NCBI RefSeq assembly: GCF_902499125.1
Contig: NZ_CABVPX010000007.1
Span: 231,200 to 295,199 of the forward strand
Length of the DNA: 64,000 nucleotides
Reading direction: 5' to 3'
Source of the DNA: Burkholderia arboris
GTDB lineage: Bacteria; Pseudomonadota; Gammaproteobacteria; Burkholderiales; Burkholderiaceae
Part shown: in pieces, positions 56,015-63,923 of the stretch
Layout: every line of letters starts with the position of its first letter
Numbering within the stretch: the first letter of the stretch is position 1
Position numbers and translations under genes: made by a program
Notes under the pieces: model-generated
Databases searched by the model: none
What the model was told of the DNA's origin: nothing
Seen by the model: only the letters and a program-made list of their open reading frames with translations

Positions 56015-56443
56015 TCAGTTCGACTGCATCCGCTGCACGATCAGCCGGACCTGGGCCGCATAGCGGTCGCGTTCCGCTGGTGTTTGCGAATGGTATGCGC
56101 CGACCGCCTTCCACGTATTGCCGTACTTGAGCATCATCTTGCGCAGGTGCCACGCGGCGATATAGACGCTCGCGCAAGGATCCATCAACGTGTGCGACGT
56201 GATGCCGTACGTCGACAGCGTCGTCAGATGGATCGAGTTGATCTGCATCAGGCCATAGTCGATCGACCCGTTGGTGTTGACGCGCTTCGCGTTGACGTTG
56301 TCGTGCGATTCCTGCCATGCGAGCGCGCGCAGAATCGTTTCGTTGACGTGCTGGTAGGCGGCGGCTTCGGCGAAGCATTCGGCATGGGCGACAGGCGTCA
56401 GGTACGGCAGCAGCGCCAGAAGCGCGATCGCTCGGATGGCCAT
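56015..56443 (-). CDS. hpaH: T3SS-associated lytic transglycosylase (HpaH/IagB type)
   Basis: Two starts are possible. The -10 element at 56485-56490 overlaps the upstream one (56488), so I choose ATG 56443 (142 residues). It begins a signal peptide (MAIRAIALLALLPYLTPVAHA|E). The mature part is an SLT domain: the catalytic Glu in ALAWQESHDN, then NGSIDYGLMQIN, DPCASVYIAAWHLRKMM and WKAVGAYHSQTP. These periplasmic enzymes open peptidoglycan for the T3SS. Control by a PIP box supports a dedicated role. Confidence 0.85.
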   Translation of the reverse strand: MAIRAIALLALLPYLTPVAHAECFAEAAAYQHVNETILRALAWQESHDNVNAKRVNTNGSIDYGLMQINSIHLTTLSTYGITSHTLMDPCASVYIAAWHLRKMMLKYGNTWKAVGAYHSQTPAERDRYAAQVRLIVQRMQSN

Positions 56444-56484
56444 GGGTTCGATCGTCGGAAGGATTCGGGAGGATGAGGCATCCA

Positions 56485-56547
56485 TCATGCTCGTACGACT
56501 CGGACGGGTGAGGGGGGCGCACGCGAATCCACGGCGCGCGGTGCGAA
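56485..56547 (-). promoter_or_regulatory. PIP/hrp_II box for hpaH
   Basis: Minus strand TTCG-N16-TTCG at 56547-56524, then CATGAT (YANNNT) at 56490-56485 after a 33-nt spacer, one or two longer than the others. The position implies transcription starting near 56478, downstream of the farther possible start codon of hpaH. Confidence 0.7.
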
Positions 56548-56659
56548 TTCATAGCGTCGTCGCACGTGATTTCGCATGCGCGCCGGACGGCCGGAGGCAT
56601 GGTCGCGATCATCGACGTTTGTCCCGTGCCGAACACGCCTGATTCAGGGGAACGACGTC

Positions 56660-57163
56660 ATGCCGAACATCACGCGATCTGCCGGCGGCCTCTCGAACGC
56701 GTCCCGCCGCTCGTCTTCGCCGGAGCCAGGCGAATCGGAGCCGGGGGCAGGCTCGGGGCCGGATGTCGATACCCGGTCCCGTGCCGCTGCAGGCATGCCC
56801 CCGCCGTTGCCCGGGCGACCGGTCTTTCTCAAGCGCATGCAATCGTCCTCCGTGCGTCGGCCAGACCGCCGTTACGCCACGGCGAGAGGTGCGATCGTCA
56901 GGCACATGAACGAAATTTTCGATACCGTCCCCGCCCAGGTGGCGCTGACGGCGCCACGCGCGGCGCCATCCCGCAAGCCTCGTCTTCGACACGCACGGCA
57001 TGCCCGACGCGCAATGACACCGTCTACCCGCCGGGAGGCGGGCGGGCAACGCGATCGATCGTTCCGTCGATCGCGCTCGCGGCATGCCGCGTCGGGACGT
57101 GGGGCGTACCCGTACGCTACTTGGTCTCGGTTGCCTTCAGGATCCCCCCCGAACCGGCCTTGA
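56660..57163 (+). pseudogene. Possible degraded Ser/Pro-rich gene
   Basis: An AGGGGAAC ribosome site precedes ATG 56660, and the first 100 residues (MPNITRSAGGLSNASRR, Ser/Pro/Gly-rich, then FLKRMQSSSV and RHMNEIFDTVPAQVALTA) look like the N-terminus of a secreted protein. After about 56955 this frame becomes Arg-rich and unnatural, while another frame reads SLVFDTHGMPDAQ and stops at 57017. That suggests a small frameshift. It may be a decayed effector. Low confidence. Confidence 0.3.
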
Positions 57164-57449
57164 TTGCCTCGGCCTCGGCCTGCGTCAGACTCAGCTTCGA
57201 CTGATACACCGCCAGTTGCATCTGCGATTCGGAATAGCGCTCCAGCGATGCAGGTTCGCTTTCACGAACCTGCGGCTTTCTCGCGTGTCGTTCCGCCGCA
57301 GGATCCATCCGCGGTTTGAGGTCGGCGAGTTTCCCGGCAACGGCGGGCCGGTTCGAAAATCGGGACGGTCTGCGCGTATCGGGCTCGTCCGTCGTTGATG
57401 GATGCTGAAGCGGGGCGACGTTCGCGCCGCCAACACGTGATGTCGACAT
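57117..57449 (-). CDS. Small protein with PIP box, candidate T3SS-secreted protein
   Basis: The start MSTSRVGGANV at 57449 gives 110 residues. The N-terminal half is polar, Ser/Arg/Pro-rich and unstructured. The C-terminal 45 residues form an amphipathic helix (QMQLAVYQSKLSLTQAEAEAIKA) followed by GSGGILKATETK. No Cys, signal or membrane segment. I do not recognise a family. A perfect TTCG-N16-TTCG box with a near-consensus -10 at the right distance lies upstream, which is the best evidence that it is an expressed member of the HrpB regulon. Confidence 0.65.
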   Translation of the reverse strand: MSTSRVGGANVAPLQHPSTTDEPDTRRPSRFSNRPAVAGKLADLKPRMDPAAERHARKPQVRESEPASLERYSESQMQLAVYQSKLSLTQAEAEAIKAGSGGILKATETK

Positions 57450-57481
57450 GTCCGGACTCCGGCGTCTCGCATTAAAAGTCC

Positions 57482-57543
57482 GTTCTAACATGGCCTCGCC
57501 GGCGCACGGTCGACGCACGCGAATGATCGTCGCGCGATGCGAA
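57482..57543 (-). promoter_or_regulatory. PIP/hrp_II box for the 110-residue protein
   Basis: Minus strand TTCG-N16-TTCG at 57543-57520. TAGAAC follows at 57487-57482 after 32 nt and differs from YANNNT at the last base. The ATG is 32 bases further. Confidence 0.65.
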
Positions 57544-57989
57544 TCCCGCTTGATTCCCGCGCATCGACGCGTTGCGCCGAGAGGCCGGACTTCGTGGCTT
57601 CGTCGACGGTTTCGGCGGTGCGGCGACGCACGCACCGCCGGGCATCGAGCGTCGACACGCAGGCCTCCCACAGGACATCTGGCGCCGTACGCGCGACGGC
57701 CGCGGTAACGCAATCGGCGCCGCTCCGACCGCGGACCGATTCTTCCGCGCCCATCGACCGCTCTGCCGACGGGCCCCGGGAACCCGCCGGGTCGCTCGCC
57801 GCGAATGCGAGTAGCGCAATCCATCGAGATCGTCCCCATACCCCGACCGGCGGCCCCGCGCGGGTTCGCGCGCCGCCCGGCACACGCGTCCAATGCGAGT
57901 TGTCGAATGTGAGCCGCAGCTCATATTCTGAAGTCGTCGGGCGGCAAGGCATGGGGCCTCCGCCGATCACCGCATCAGAGAGTACGACC
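57544..57989. other. Intergenic region upstream of the VOC-family gene
   Basis: About 450 bases with long open frames in several directions, but of poor coding character (Arg/Ser-rich). No repeat or clear regulatory site recognised. Confidence 0.4.
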
Positions 57990-58397
57990 ATGACCGAAAC
58001 GACCCAAACGATGAAGCTCAACCACCTGAGCTTTCCCTCGGCCGACACGCTGGCGACGGCCCGGTTCTTCGAGCGATACCTCGGCTTCACGATTGCCGGA
58101 AGCTGGGACGAATCCTGGATTCTCAAACGTCCGGGCTTCGACGTCGTGATCGATCACGTCGGCGACGGCGTGCCCGCGTGGCCGACGAATTTCCACGTCG
58201 GCTTCGAACTGCCGAGCCTCGATGCCGTGCGCGCGCTGTTCGAGCGCTTCACGGCGGAGGGCGTCGCGATGGAGACGGACATCTTCAACAACGGGCGCGG
58301 TTCGCGCTTCTTCTGTCGCGCGCCGGGCGGCGTGATGTTCGAGCTGAACACGCGCGCGGATGCCGCACCGGAATATCAAGGCACCTTCGACGACTGA
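57990..58397 (+). CDS. VOC-superfamily (glyoxalase/bleomycin-resistance-like) protein
   Basis: 135 residues from ATG 57990. It has two beta-alpha-beta-beta-beta modules of the VOC fold: MKLNHLSFPSADTLATARFFERYLGFTIAG (first metal-type His in KLNHLSF) and NFHVGFELPSLDAVRALFERFTAEG, ending RFFCRAPGGVMFELNT with the usual Glu. It could be a metal-dependent enzyme or a ligand-binding resistance protein. The neighbours give no hint of substrate. Confidence 0.85.
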   Translation: MTETTQTMKLNHLSFPSADTLATARFFERYLGFTIAGSWDESWILKRPGFDVVIDHVGDGVPAWPTNFHVGFELPSLDAVRALFERFTAEGVAMETDIFNNGRGSRFFCRAPGGVMFELNTRADAAPEYQGTFDD

Positions 58398-58419
58398 CGT
58401 GGGGCGATTCGTACCGCGC

Positions 58420-58959
58420 TCAACCGCGACCGGCATTGCGTGCCAGCATGTCGATGAACGCGCGGGTGCGCGAAGGCTCGGTGATCTCCGTCCATTGCAG
58501 GTGCGCGTATTTCGGATCGTCGCGCAGGCCGGTGAACTTGACGCGGTTTTTCGCGAATGTCGTGCATGACCACAGCAGTACCGAGTCTCGCGAGCAGAAC
58601 GCCATCCGCAGCGACTCCCGGTTGCCGTGAGACAGCTCGGTACGCATGAGCCCGCGGCTGATCGTGCGCCAGAGTACCCGCGAGAATACGGTCCAGCGCC
58701 CGAAGTTGAGCCAGACGACGTGCGTGGCTCTCGACCACAGCACGTCGCGCACCGCGCTGTAGTTCCCGTCGGCGACCCAGTGGTCCCCGGCGGTTGCGGC
58801 CAGCACGGCGCGCTCGAACTGCTCGGGCGGCACGGCGGCCCAGTTGCGACCCCAGTAGAGCCGGTCGAGTTCGATGTAAGGGCAGTCTGCCGCTGCTGCG
58901 AGCGCGCTGGAGAAGATGGATTTCCCCGATCCGCTTGTTCCGACGACGACGACGCGCAT
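58420..58959 (-). CDS. P-loop adenylate-kinase-like NTPase
   Basis: The start MRVVVVGTSGSGKS at 58959 puts Walker A (GTSGSGKS) at the N-terminus; 179 residues. The next segments (CPYIELDRLYWGRNW, WVADGNYSAVRDVLW, ATHVVWLNFGRW) are characteristic of the FlaR/topology-modulator-like kinase subgroup seen in many bacteria. The phosphate acceptor is unknown. Leftward and convergent with the VOC gene. Confidence 0.8.
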   Translation of the reverse strand: MRVVVVGTSGSGKSIFSSALAAAADCPYIELDRLYWGRNWAAVPPEQFERAVLAATAGDHWVADGNYSAVRDVLWSRATHVVWLNFGRWTVFSRVLWRTISRGLMRTELSHGNRESLRMAFCSRDSVLLWSCTTFAKNRVKFTGLRDDPKYAHLQWTEITEPSRTRAFIDMLARNAGRG

Positions 58960-59107
58960 GTGTTTGACCGCGGGCAAAGGGCGAAGCCGCGTATTGTGCC
59001 CGATGCACGGGAACGGCGCCGCTTGGCCGGTCGACTCATCGCCGTTGGCCAACCGGTTCCGGCCGGCTGCCGATGATTCGGCGAGCCGGCCAAGGACCGA
59101 ACACCGC

Positions 59108-60199
59108 TTACCGGAGCGACACCACCATGTTCTGCGTGTTGCCGACGGGAACGTAGTCGAACTTGAGGCGCTTGCTGTCCGATTGCGGTACGCCGTCGAT
59201 GGCAACGACCCGCTTGTTCAGCATCGCGGACTGTTCGAACGCACTGCCGGCGCCGTAGAGCGTGAACTTGCCCGTGCTCCTGGACTGAGGGCTCGACTGA
59301 AAGTTGAACAGGCCTTCCGGGTACTGCCGGTTGCTCAGGAAGTCGAAGGGCTTTCCGCCGGAGTAGGTATCGAATTCCACATCGGCATGATCGGCGATGG
59401 AAAAAATGGCGGTCGATGCGCTGTCGTAAAACTCGACCGCGTCGGTGACGAACGTCGCCCGTGCGCTGTCCTGGGCCGCAACCCGCACGCTCTTGCGCAA
59501 CGTGATCTTCTTGCTCTTCACCGCGCTCTTCGCGCTGTTTCCGAACGCGAAACGCGATTCGGCGATCTCCAGCTTGCCGCCGGTCGCTTCCAGGTTCAGC
59601 GAATGGTCGTCGCCCGGCGCCCGCGGCAACTCGGTCGGCAGGACGAAATACTCGCTGAACGTCAGCACGACCTCGTCGGCCCGGACCTTCACGGCCGATC
59701 GTCCCTTGACAAGCAGCCGCTTCGTGCTGGCGTACAGCCCGCAGTCGACCTGATAGCGGCTGGCGCCGGCCAGCTTCAAGTCGAGGAGGAGGTCGATGTA
59801 CATGCCGAGCACCAGCGGATCCAGACCGCCTGCGTTCACCTTGTCGAAATGGCTGGCTTCGAACGACGCGTCGGTGAGCGTGAAGTTGACGAACGGATGT
59901 CCGATGAGCTTGTACGGATACGGCCCCATCGTGAAATCGACACCCTTCGGATCGCCGGACACACCGCGCAGGACGAGTGCGCCGCTGCGGAGATCGATTT
60001 CGGTCGGCGGAATCGCGTTGTCGAAATGTCCGCCCCATACCGACGACTGCCTGGAAAGCAGCATCAGCGTTCCCGCGGGGGGGATCATCGTGAAGGACTT
60101 GCCGGCTTCCTTGTCGAAGGAGGCGGCACTCAGTTCGTACGGCCCCGGAATGTCGTAGGTCTGGTTTTCGTCGGGATTCCAGATGAAGATTTTCGACAT
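59108..60199 (-). CDS. Unknown beta-rich protein next to the borosin cluster
   Basis: The start MSKIFIWNPDENQTY at 60199 has a GGAGGGC ribosome site; 363 residues. There is no signal peptide, no transmembrane segment, no Cys-rich part and no motif that I recognise. The alternation of hydrophobic residues with Ser/Thr/Asp/Gly points to a mainly beta fold (FTMIPPAGTLMLLSR, IDLRSGALVLRGV, FTLYGAGSAFEQS). It is transcribed away from the borosin-type operon across a 640-base AT-rich gap. It might belong to that system or to the upstream genes. Confidence 0.65.
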   Translation of the reverse strand: MSKIFIWNPDENQTYDIPGPYELSAASFDKEAGKSFTMIPPAGTLMLLSRQSSVWGGHFDNAIPPTEIDLRSGALVLRGVSGDPKGVDFTMGPYPYKLIGHPFVNFTLTDASFEASHFDKVNAGGLDPLVLGMYIDLLLDLKLAGASRYQVDCGLYASTKRLLVKGRSAVKVRADEVVLTFSEYFVLPTELPRAPGDDHSLNLEATGGKLEIAESRFAFGNSAKSAVKSKKITLRKSVRVAAQDSARATFVTDAVEFYDSASTAIFSIADHADVEFDTYSGGKPFDFLSNRQYPEGLFNFQSSPQSRSTGKFTLYGAGSAFEQSAMLNKRVVAIDGVPQSDSKRLKFDYVPVGNTQNMVVSLR

Positions 60200-60835
60200 G
60201 ATGCCCTCCTGATTGAGTTGATCGGAATGCGCAGGTGTATCGAATCGACCCGGGTCGCTATTGAATCCTGGCAAGCAATGGCTGATTTTTTATCGGCCTT
60301 GATGAAAATCCAGAGATCCGGGTTATGGAGAAAGAACGAAAACAATATAGAAGTGGTTATTTTAAAAGGCGATTACACTCGATTACACGGACTGTCGCGG
60401 CAGCACCGGCATCGGTAACCGTCCGTACGACGGCGGCACCGCCTCAGGCGCGGAGGGTGCCACGAGGCAAGCCATACCCCGGCCGGGGCTTTGTTTCGAG
60501 TTGTTCAATTCAGCCGGGCATTGTTGATTGCCGCGTAGCCGGTTTCGGAATATTCGAACCAGGCAGGGAGGCAAAGCTTCCTGAAAATGTTCAATTTTCT
60601 TTCGGCGAATTTTCAAGTGTGCGATCAAATTCAATTCAATCAAATTTGGTATTGAATTTGTCGAAATCCGGCCCTATACCTAATGACGCGCACGTGATTG
60701 GAATTCTGTCGTGCGGTGTGCGCGCAGGTTTTATGCATGGGCGGAGCAAGACCGTCTTAGTCGTTCCGGCGTGTTTTCCGAATCCTGATTTCGGGAGATC
60801 GATATGTTCGATTGTCTGATAGCGGAGGACGTACT
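60200..60835. other. AT-rich promoter region between the unknown gene and the borosin operon
   Basis: No gene is supported. The GC content drops well below the flanks (60290-60390 and 60590-60670). A 9-bp inverted repeat AAATTCAAT/ATTGAATTT lies at 60627-60635 and 60651-60659. No PIP box was found, so the operon is not visibly in the HrpB regulon. Confidence 0.5.
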
Positions 60836-62164
60836 ATGAGCGCGGCCAAAGGCAGGCTGGTGGTGATCGGATCGGGCATCAAGGCGGTTGCGCACTTTAC
60901 GCTGGAAGCGCAGGCGCATATCCAGCAGGCGGACATCGTGCTCTATGCGGCGGCCGACCCGGTCACCGACATGTGGATCGAGGCGCAGAACCCCAACGCG
61001 TTCGATCTCTACCAGTATTACGCGGACGACAAGGCGCGCGTGATCACGTACGTCCAGATGATCGAGCGGATCATGGCGGAGGTGCGTGCGGGCAAGTACG
61101 TGTGCGCGCTGTTCTACGGTCACCCCGGCGTATTCGTGACGCCGTCGCACAATGCGATCGCGATTGCCCGCAACGAAGGCTACGATGCCGTGATGCTGCC
61201 GGCGGTTTCGGCCGAGGACTGCCTGTACGCGGACCTGGGCGTGGACCCGAGCGTTCCGGGCATGCAGATCTACGAGGCGACCGATTTCCTGTTGCGGCGT
61301 CGCAAGGTGGATACCACCGCCAACTTCATCCTCTGGCAGGTCGGTTGCATCGGCGACCTGGGCTTCAAGTTCGGCGGCTACCGGAACGACAAGTTCGACG
61401 TGCTGCTCGACTATCTCGAGGAGATCTATGGCGCCGAGCATCCCGCCATCAACTATGTCGCCAACATGTTTGCCGGGCCGCCGCAGATCGACCGCCACGT
61501 GATCGGTGACTACCGCGACCCCGACGTGAAGGCGAAGGTCTCCGGCATCTCGACCTTCTTCATTCCGGCGAAGGACGGCATCCAGTCCGATGCCGGCATG
61601 CTCGCCAAGCTTGGCCTCGCCAGAATCAGCGAGGCGCGCCGCAACCCGTTGATCTGCGACCGCGAAGACTATCGCGTACTGGCCGAAATCGCCCGGCGCA
61701 ACATCCACAATCACAAGGTACCGCCCGGCTACAAGTACAGCTTCGCATCGGAAGCGTTGTACCAGACGCTGCTCACGCTTGCGCTCGACCAGCGTGCCCA
61801 GGGCGAGTTCCAGACCAACCCGCGAGCCTACCTCGATTCGCGCGCGGGCCTGACGGCCGAGGAGCGGCGCAACCTGCTGCTCCAGCACACGGGCGTCACC
61901 CGGATGATGTTCAAGCGCGATCCGGACAAGGAGGCTGTCCGGTTCGTCGGCGCCGCGCTGCTCGATCCGGAACTGGCCCGCGAATACCGCGATCGTCAGG
62001 CCGCTGCCGCGCAAGCGGTTGCCGACCACGAGATTCCGCTCGGCGAGTACGAAGGCGTGGTCGCGTCCTGGTTGCGTCGGCAGGGTTTTGCCGCCACGCC
62101 CGCCGCCGTGACCCGGGCCATGGAAGCGGTCCATACCAGCAAGGACGACCTGAGCCTGGCCTGA
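60836..62164 (+). CDS. Borosin-type peptide alpha-N-methyltransferase (TP-methylase fold)
   Basis: ATG 60836 follows a GCGGAGGA ribosome site; 442 residues. Residues 5-250 form a tetrapyrrole-methylase-like SAM domain with borosin-specific sequence: YAAADPVTDMWI, Y59-Q-Y-Y62, R68-V-I-T-Y72, FYGHPGVFVTPSHNAIAIARNEGY, VSAEDCLYADLGVDPS, NFILWQVGCIG. Tyr59, Tyr62, Arg68 and Tyr72 sit where OphMA has its catalytic Tyr/Arg set, by spacing. Residues about 305-370 resemble the small helical LigA-like domain seen in borosin precursors (TLLTLALDQRAQGEF, YLDSRAGLTAEERRNLLL). The C-terminus lacks the hydrophobic core peptide of fungal fused borosins, so methylation probably occurs on the separate protein encoded next. 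Confidence 0.88.
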   Translation: MSAAKGRLVVIGSGIKAVAHFTLEAQAHIQQADIVLYAAADPVTDMWIEAQNPNAFDLYQYYADDKARVITYVQMIERIMAEVRAGKYVCALFYGHPGVFVTPSHNAIAIARNEGYDAVMLPAVSAEDCLYADLGVDPSVPGMQIYEATDFLLRRRKVDTTANFILWQVGCIGDLGFKFGGYRNDKFDVLLDYLEEIYGAEHPAINYVANMFAGPPQIDRHVIGDYRDPDVKAKVSGISTFFIPAKDGIQSDAGMLAKLGLARISEARRNPLICDREDYRVLAEIARRNIHNHKVPPGYKYSFASEALYQTLLTLALDQRAQGEFQTNPRAYLDSRAGLTAEERRNLLLQHTGVTRMMFKRDPDKEAVRFVGAALLDPELAREYRDRQAAAAQAVADHEIPLGEYEGVVASWLRRQGFAATPAAVTRAMEAVHTSKDDLSLA

Positions 62165-62209
62165 GCGCCTGCACGCGCTGTCCCACCACCTGAAAAAGAG
62201 GAAAAGACC

Positions 62210-63136
62210 ATGGCTTCCTTCGACGTGTCCGGCACCTATATGACCAGCTGGCTGCAGCCGGACGGAAAAACGTACATTCCCGGGCCGGTCGTGATCGATA
62301 CCGGCAACCAGTCCGTCACGCTCAACGGCGCCGCGATCGCTTCTCCGTCGTTCACCGCAACCGGGGTGAGCTGGGCCGCGACCGGCGGCAATGCGACGTC
62401 TGCCAGGCTGACCTTCTACCAGAACGGCGGCGTCAACGGCTTCGTCGGCGTGTTCTCGCAGGGAAGCGACCCGTTGCCGACCGCCAACAACCTGTTCGGC
62501 AACGCCGGTGCCGCCACCCAGCAGTTGTCGACGTGGAACGGGACGTACAACCTGTTCAGCCTGACCGCGGACGGCAAGAGCACGCCGCTGAGCGACAAGC
62601 TGGTCATCAGCGCGCCGCAGGTCACGTACGGCGGGTCGATCGTGAACAAGCCCGTCTATACCGGCGAGAAGGGGCCGAAAGGCGAGATCGACCAGCTCGC
62701 GTGGTTCAGCGCGAACGGCAATCCGCAGAATGCGATCATCCAGTTCTCGAACGCGCAGGCGCCGACGTTGACGCTCTACGGGGAATTGTGGAACAGCGGT
62801 GCGCAGCCCACTTACGTCAATCTCTCGGGGACCACCAAATCCAGTTCCGCCCCGCCGAACATCACGGTGGTCGCCGCGCTGATCAGCAACACGTCGACCG
62901 AAGTGACGACGGAGGTGACGACCGAGGTCACGACGGAAGTGACGACGGAAGTCACCACCGAGGTGACGACGGAGGTGACCACCGAGGTCATGACGGAAGT
63001 CGCGGTGGCGGTGGTCGAGGTGCTGGCGGAGGACGACGACAAGCCGTCACCCGGTTCGACCAAGGCGTCCCTCCCCAAAGAGGATGCCGCGGCGGCGGAG
63101 AAACTGCTCGAAAAGGCCCTGGCGCTTGCGGCGTGA
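62210..63136 (+). CDS. Putative split-borosin precursor with nine T-E-V repeats
   Basis: 308 residues from ATG 62210 after AAAGAGGAAAAGACC. There is no signal peptide. Residues about 7-86 and 110-197 are two similar beta-rich units (each starts G-T-Y and has D-G-K ten or so residues later; each ends near a Gly/Tyr-rich strand). Residues 220-228 (VVAALISNT) are hydrophobic. Residues 229-264 are nine four-residue repeats of the form T/S/M-T-E-V, followed by AVAVVEVLAE and an acidic, then Ala/Leu-rich helical tail. No family is known to me. The position between the methyltransferase and a 2OG oxygenase makes it the likely substrate. An alternative is a structural protein unrelated to the enzyme. 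Confidence 0.7.
   Translation: MASFDVSGTYMTSWLQPDGKTYIPGPVVIDTGNQSVTLNGAAIASPSFTATGVSWAATGGNATSARLTFYQNGGVNGFVGVFSQGSDPLPTANNLFGNAGAATQQLSTWNGTYNLFSLTADGKSTPLSDKLVISAPQVTYGGSIVNKPVYTGEKGPKGEIDQLAWFSANGNPQNAIIQFSNAQAPTLTLYGELWNSGAQPTYVNLSGTTKSSSAPPNITVVAALISNTSTEVTTEVTTEVTTEVTTEVTTEVTTEVTTEVMTEVAVAVVEVLAEDDDKPSPGSTKASLPKEDAAAAEKLLEKALALAA
62894..63001 (+). repeat. Nine-unit 12-bp tandem repeat (T-E-V core candidate)
   Basis: 108 bases, nine units of 12 bp encoding S-T-E-V, seven T-T-E-V and M-T-E-V. Synonymous changes (GAA/GAG, GTG/GTC, ACG/ACC) are scattered while the amino acids stay fixed, which indicates selection on protein sequence rather than recent slippage alone. Confidence 0.95.
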
Positions 63137-63158
63137 GCCGTGCGACGGGAGGCCCTTC

Positions 63159-63800
63159 ATGGCATCCGATCGCGGCCCTGTCCGGTACCGCAGCGTGGAG
63201 ACGGTCGAGGTGGCGGGGCGCGCCCTGCCGCTGTCGTCCGTCTTCGCCTACGATACCGCGCGGTGGGATTTGCGTGCGACCGTGGCGGAGTTTTTCGGCA
63301 CCGACGCGCTCGAGACGCTGCACCTGGATCCTCGCTGGAACCCGCAGAAGACGGACCTCACGCTGCCGCATCACTTCGTGACCCGAAACAGCTGGGACGT
63401 CAGCAAGGCCTTGCACGCAGCGGTCGCCGAGCGCTCGATGGCGCTGATCCGGTCGCTCGTCTTCGATCATGTCGACGGATTCGCCGGCCCGATCCGGAGT
63501 TGCCAGCCGATTGCGATGATGCGGGTCAACTTCCACGGCTCGCGTGCGATCCTGCGCTTTCATCGTGATGCGGAATACGGGCAGCGGCCGAATCTGGTCA
63601 ACATCTGGCTGCCGGTGACACGCACCTTCGACAGCAATTCGATGTACGTCGAATCCGCGCCGGGGTTGAGCGACTTCAAGCCCGTCGAGCTTGAATACGG
63701 CGAAGGATTCATGTTCTACGGCACCGAGATGATGCACGGCACGCTGGACAACCTGAGCGGGGCGACGCGCATCTCGTACGACTTCCGGTTCTCGATATAG
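63159..63800 (+). CDS. 2-oxoglutarate/Fe(II)-dependent oxygenase
   Basis: ATG 63159 (ribosome site GGGAGG) gives 213 residues. The iron triad is H135-x-D137 (ILRFHRDAEYG) and H193 (TEMMHGTLDN). Arg204 in TRISYDFRF fits the 2-oxoglutarate-binding residue of the jelly-roll fold. Overall layout is of the phytanoyl-CoA/prolyl hydroxylase-like type. It follows the precursor gene by 22 bases and ends the operon. I infer hydroxylation of side chains, such as Val, Thr or Glu beta-carbons, on the repeat region. No peptidase or transporter is present before the window ends. Confidence 0.85.
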   Translation: MASDRGPVRYRSVETVEVAGRALPLSSVFAYDTARWDLRATVAEFFGTDALETLHLDPRWNPQKTDLTLPHHFVTRNSWDVSKALHAAVAERSMALIRSLVFDHVDGFAGPIRSCQPIAMMRVNFHGSRAILRFHRDAEYGQRPNLVNIWLPVTRTFDSNSMYVESAPGLSDFKPVELEYGEGFMFYGTEMMHGTLDNLSGATRISYDFRFSI

Positions 63801-63869
63801 CGCCGGGCGTTCAGGCCGCCATTTTGTCGCCGACACCTGCTTCAACGCCTCTTCGACCCACCGCACGTC

Positions 63870-63889
63870 GCCCGCCTCGCGGGGCGGGC
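63870..63889 (+). terminator. Weak hairpin after the borosin operon
   Basis: GCCCGCC-N6-GGCGGGC forms a 7-bp stem 69 bases after the oxygenase stop. No T-run follows, so the terminator call is tentative. Confidence 0.35.
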
Positions 63890-63923
63890 CTGCTTGAACG
63901 GTGCCGAGGTGGCGCTGGCGCCC

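Noticed and set aside
62894..63001. CRISPR-like or satellite array at the 12-bp repeat
   Set aside because: The repeats are in frame inside a gene, have no spacers and vary only at synonymous positions.
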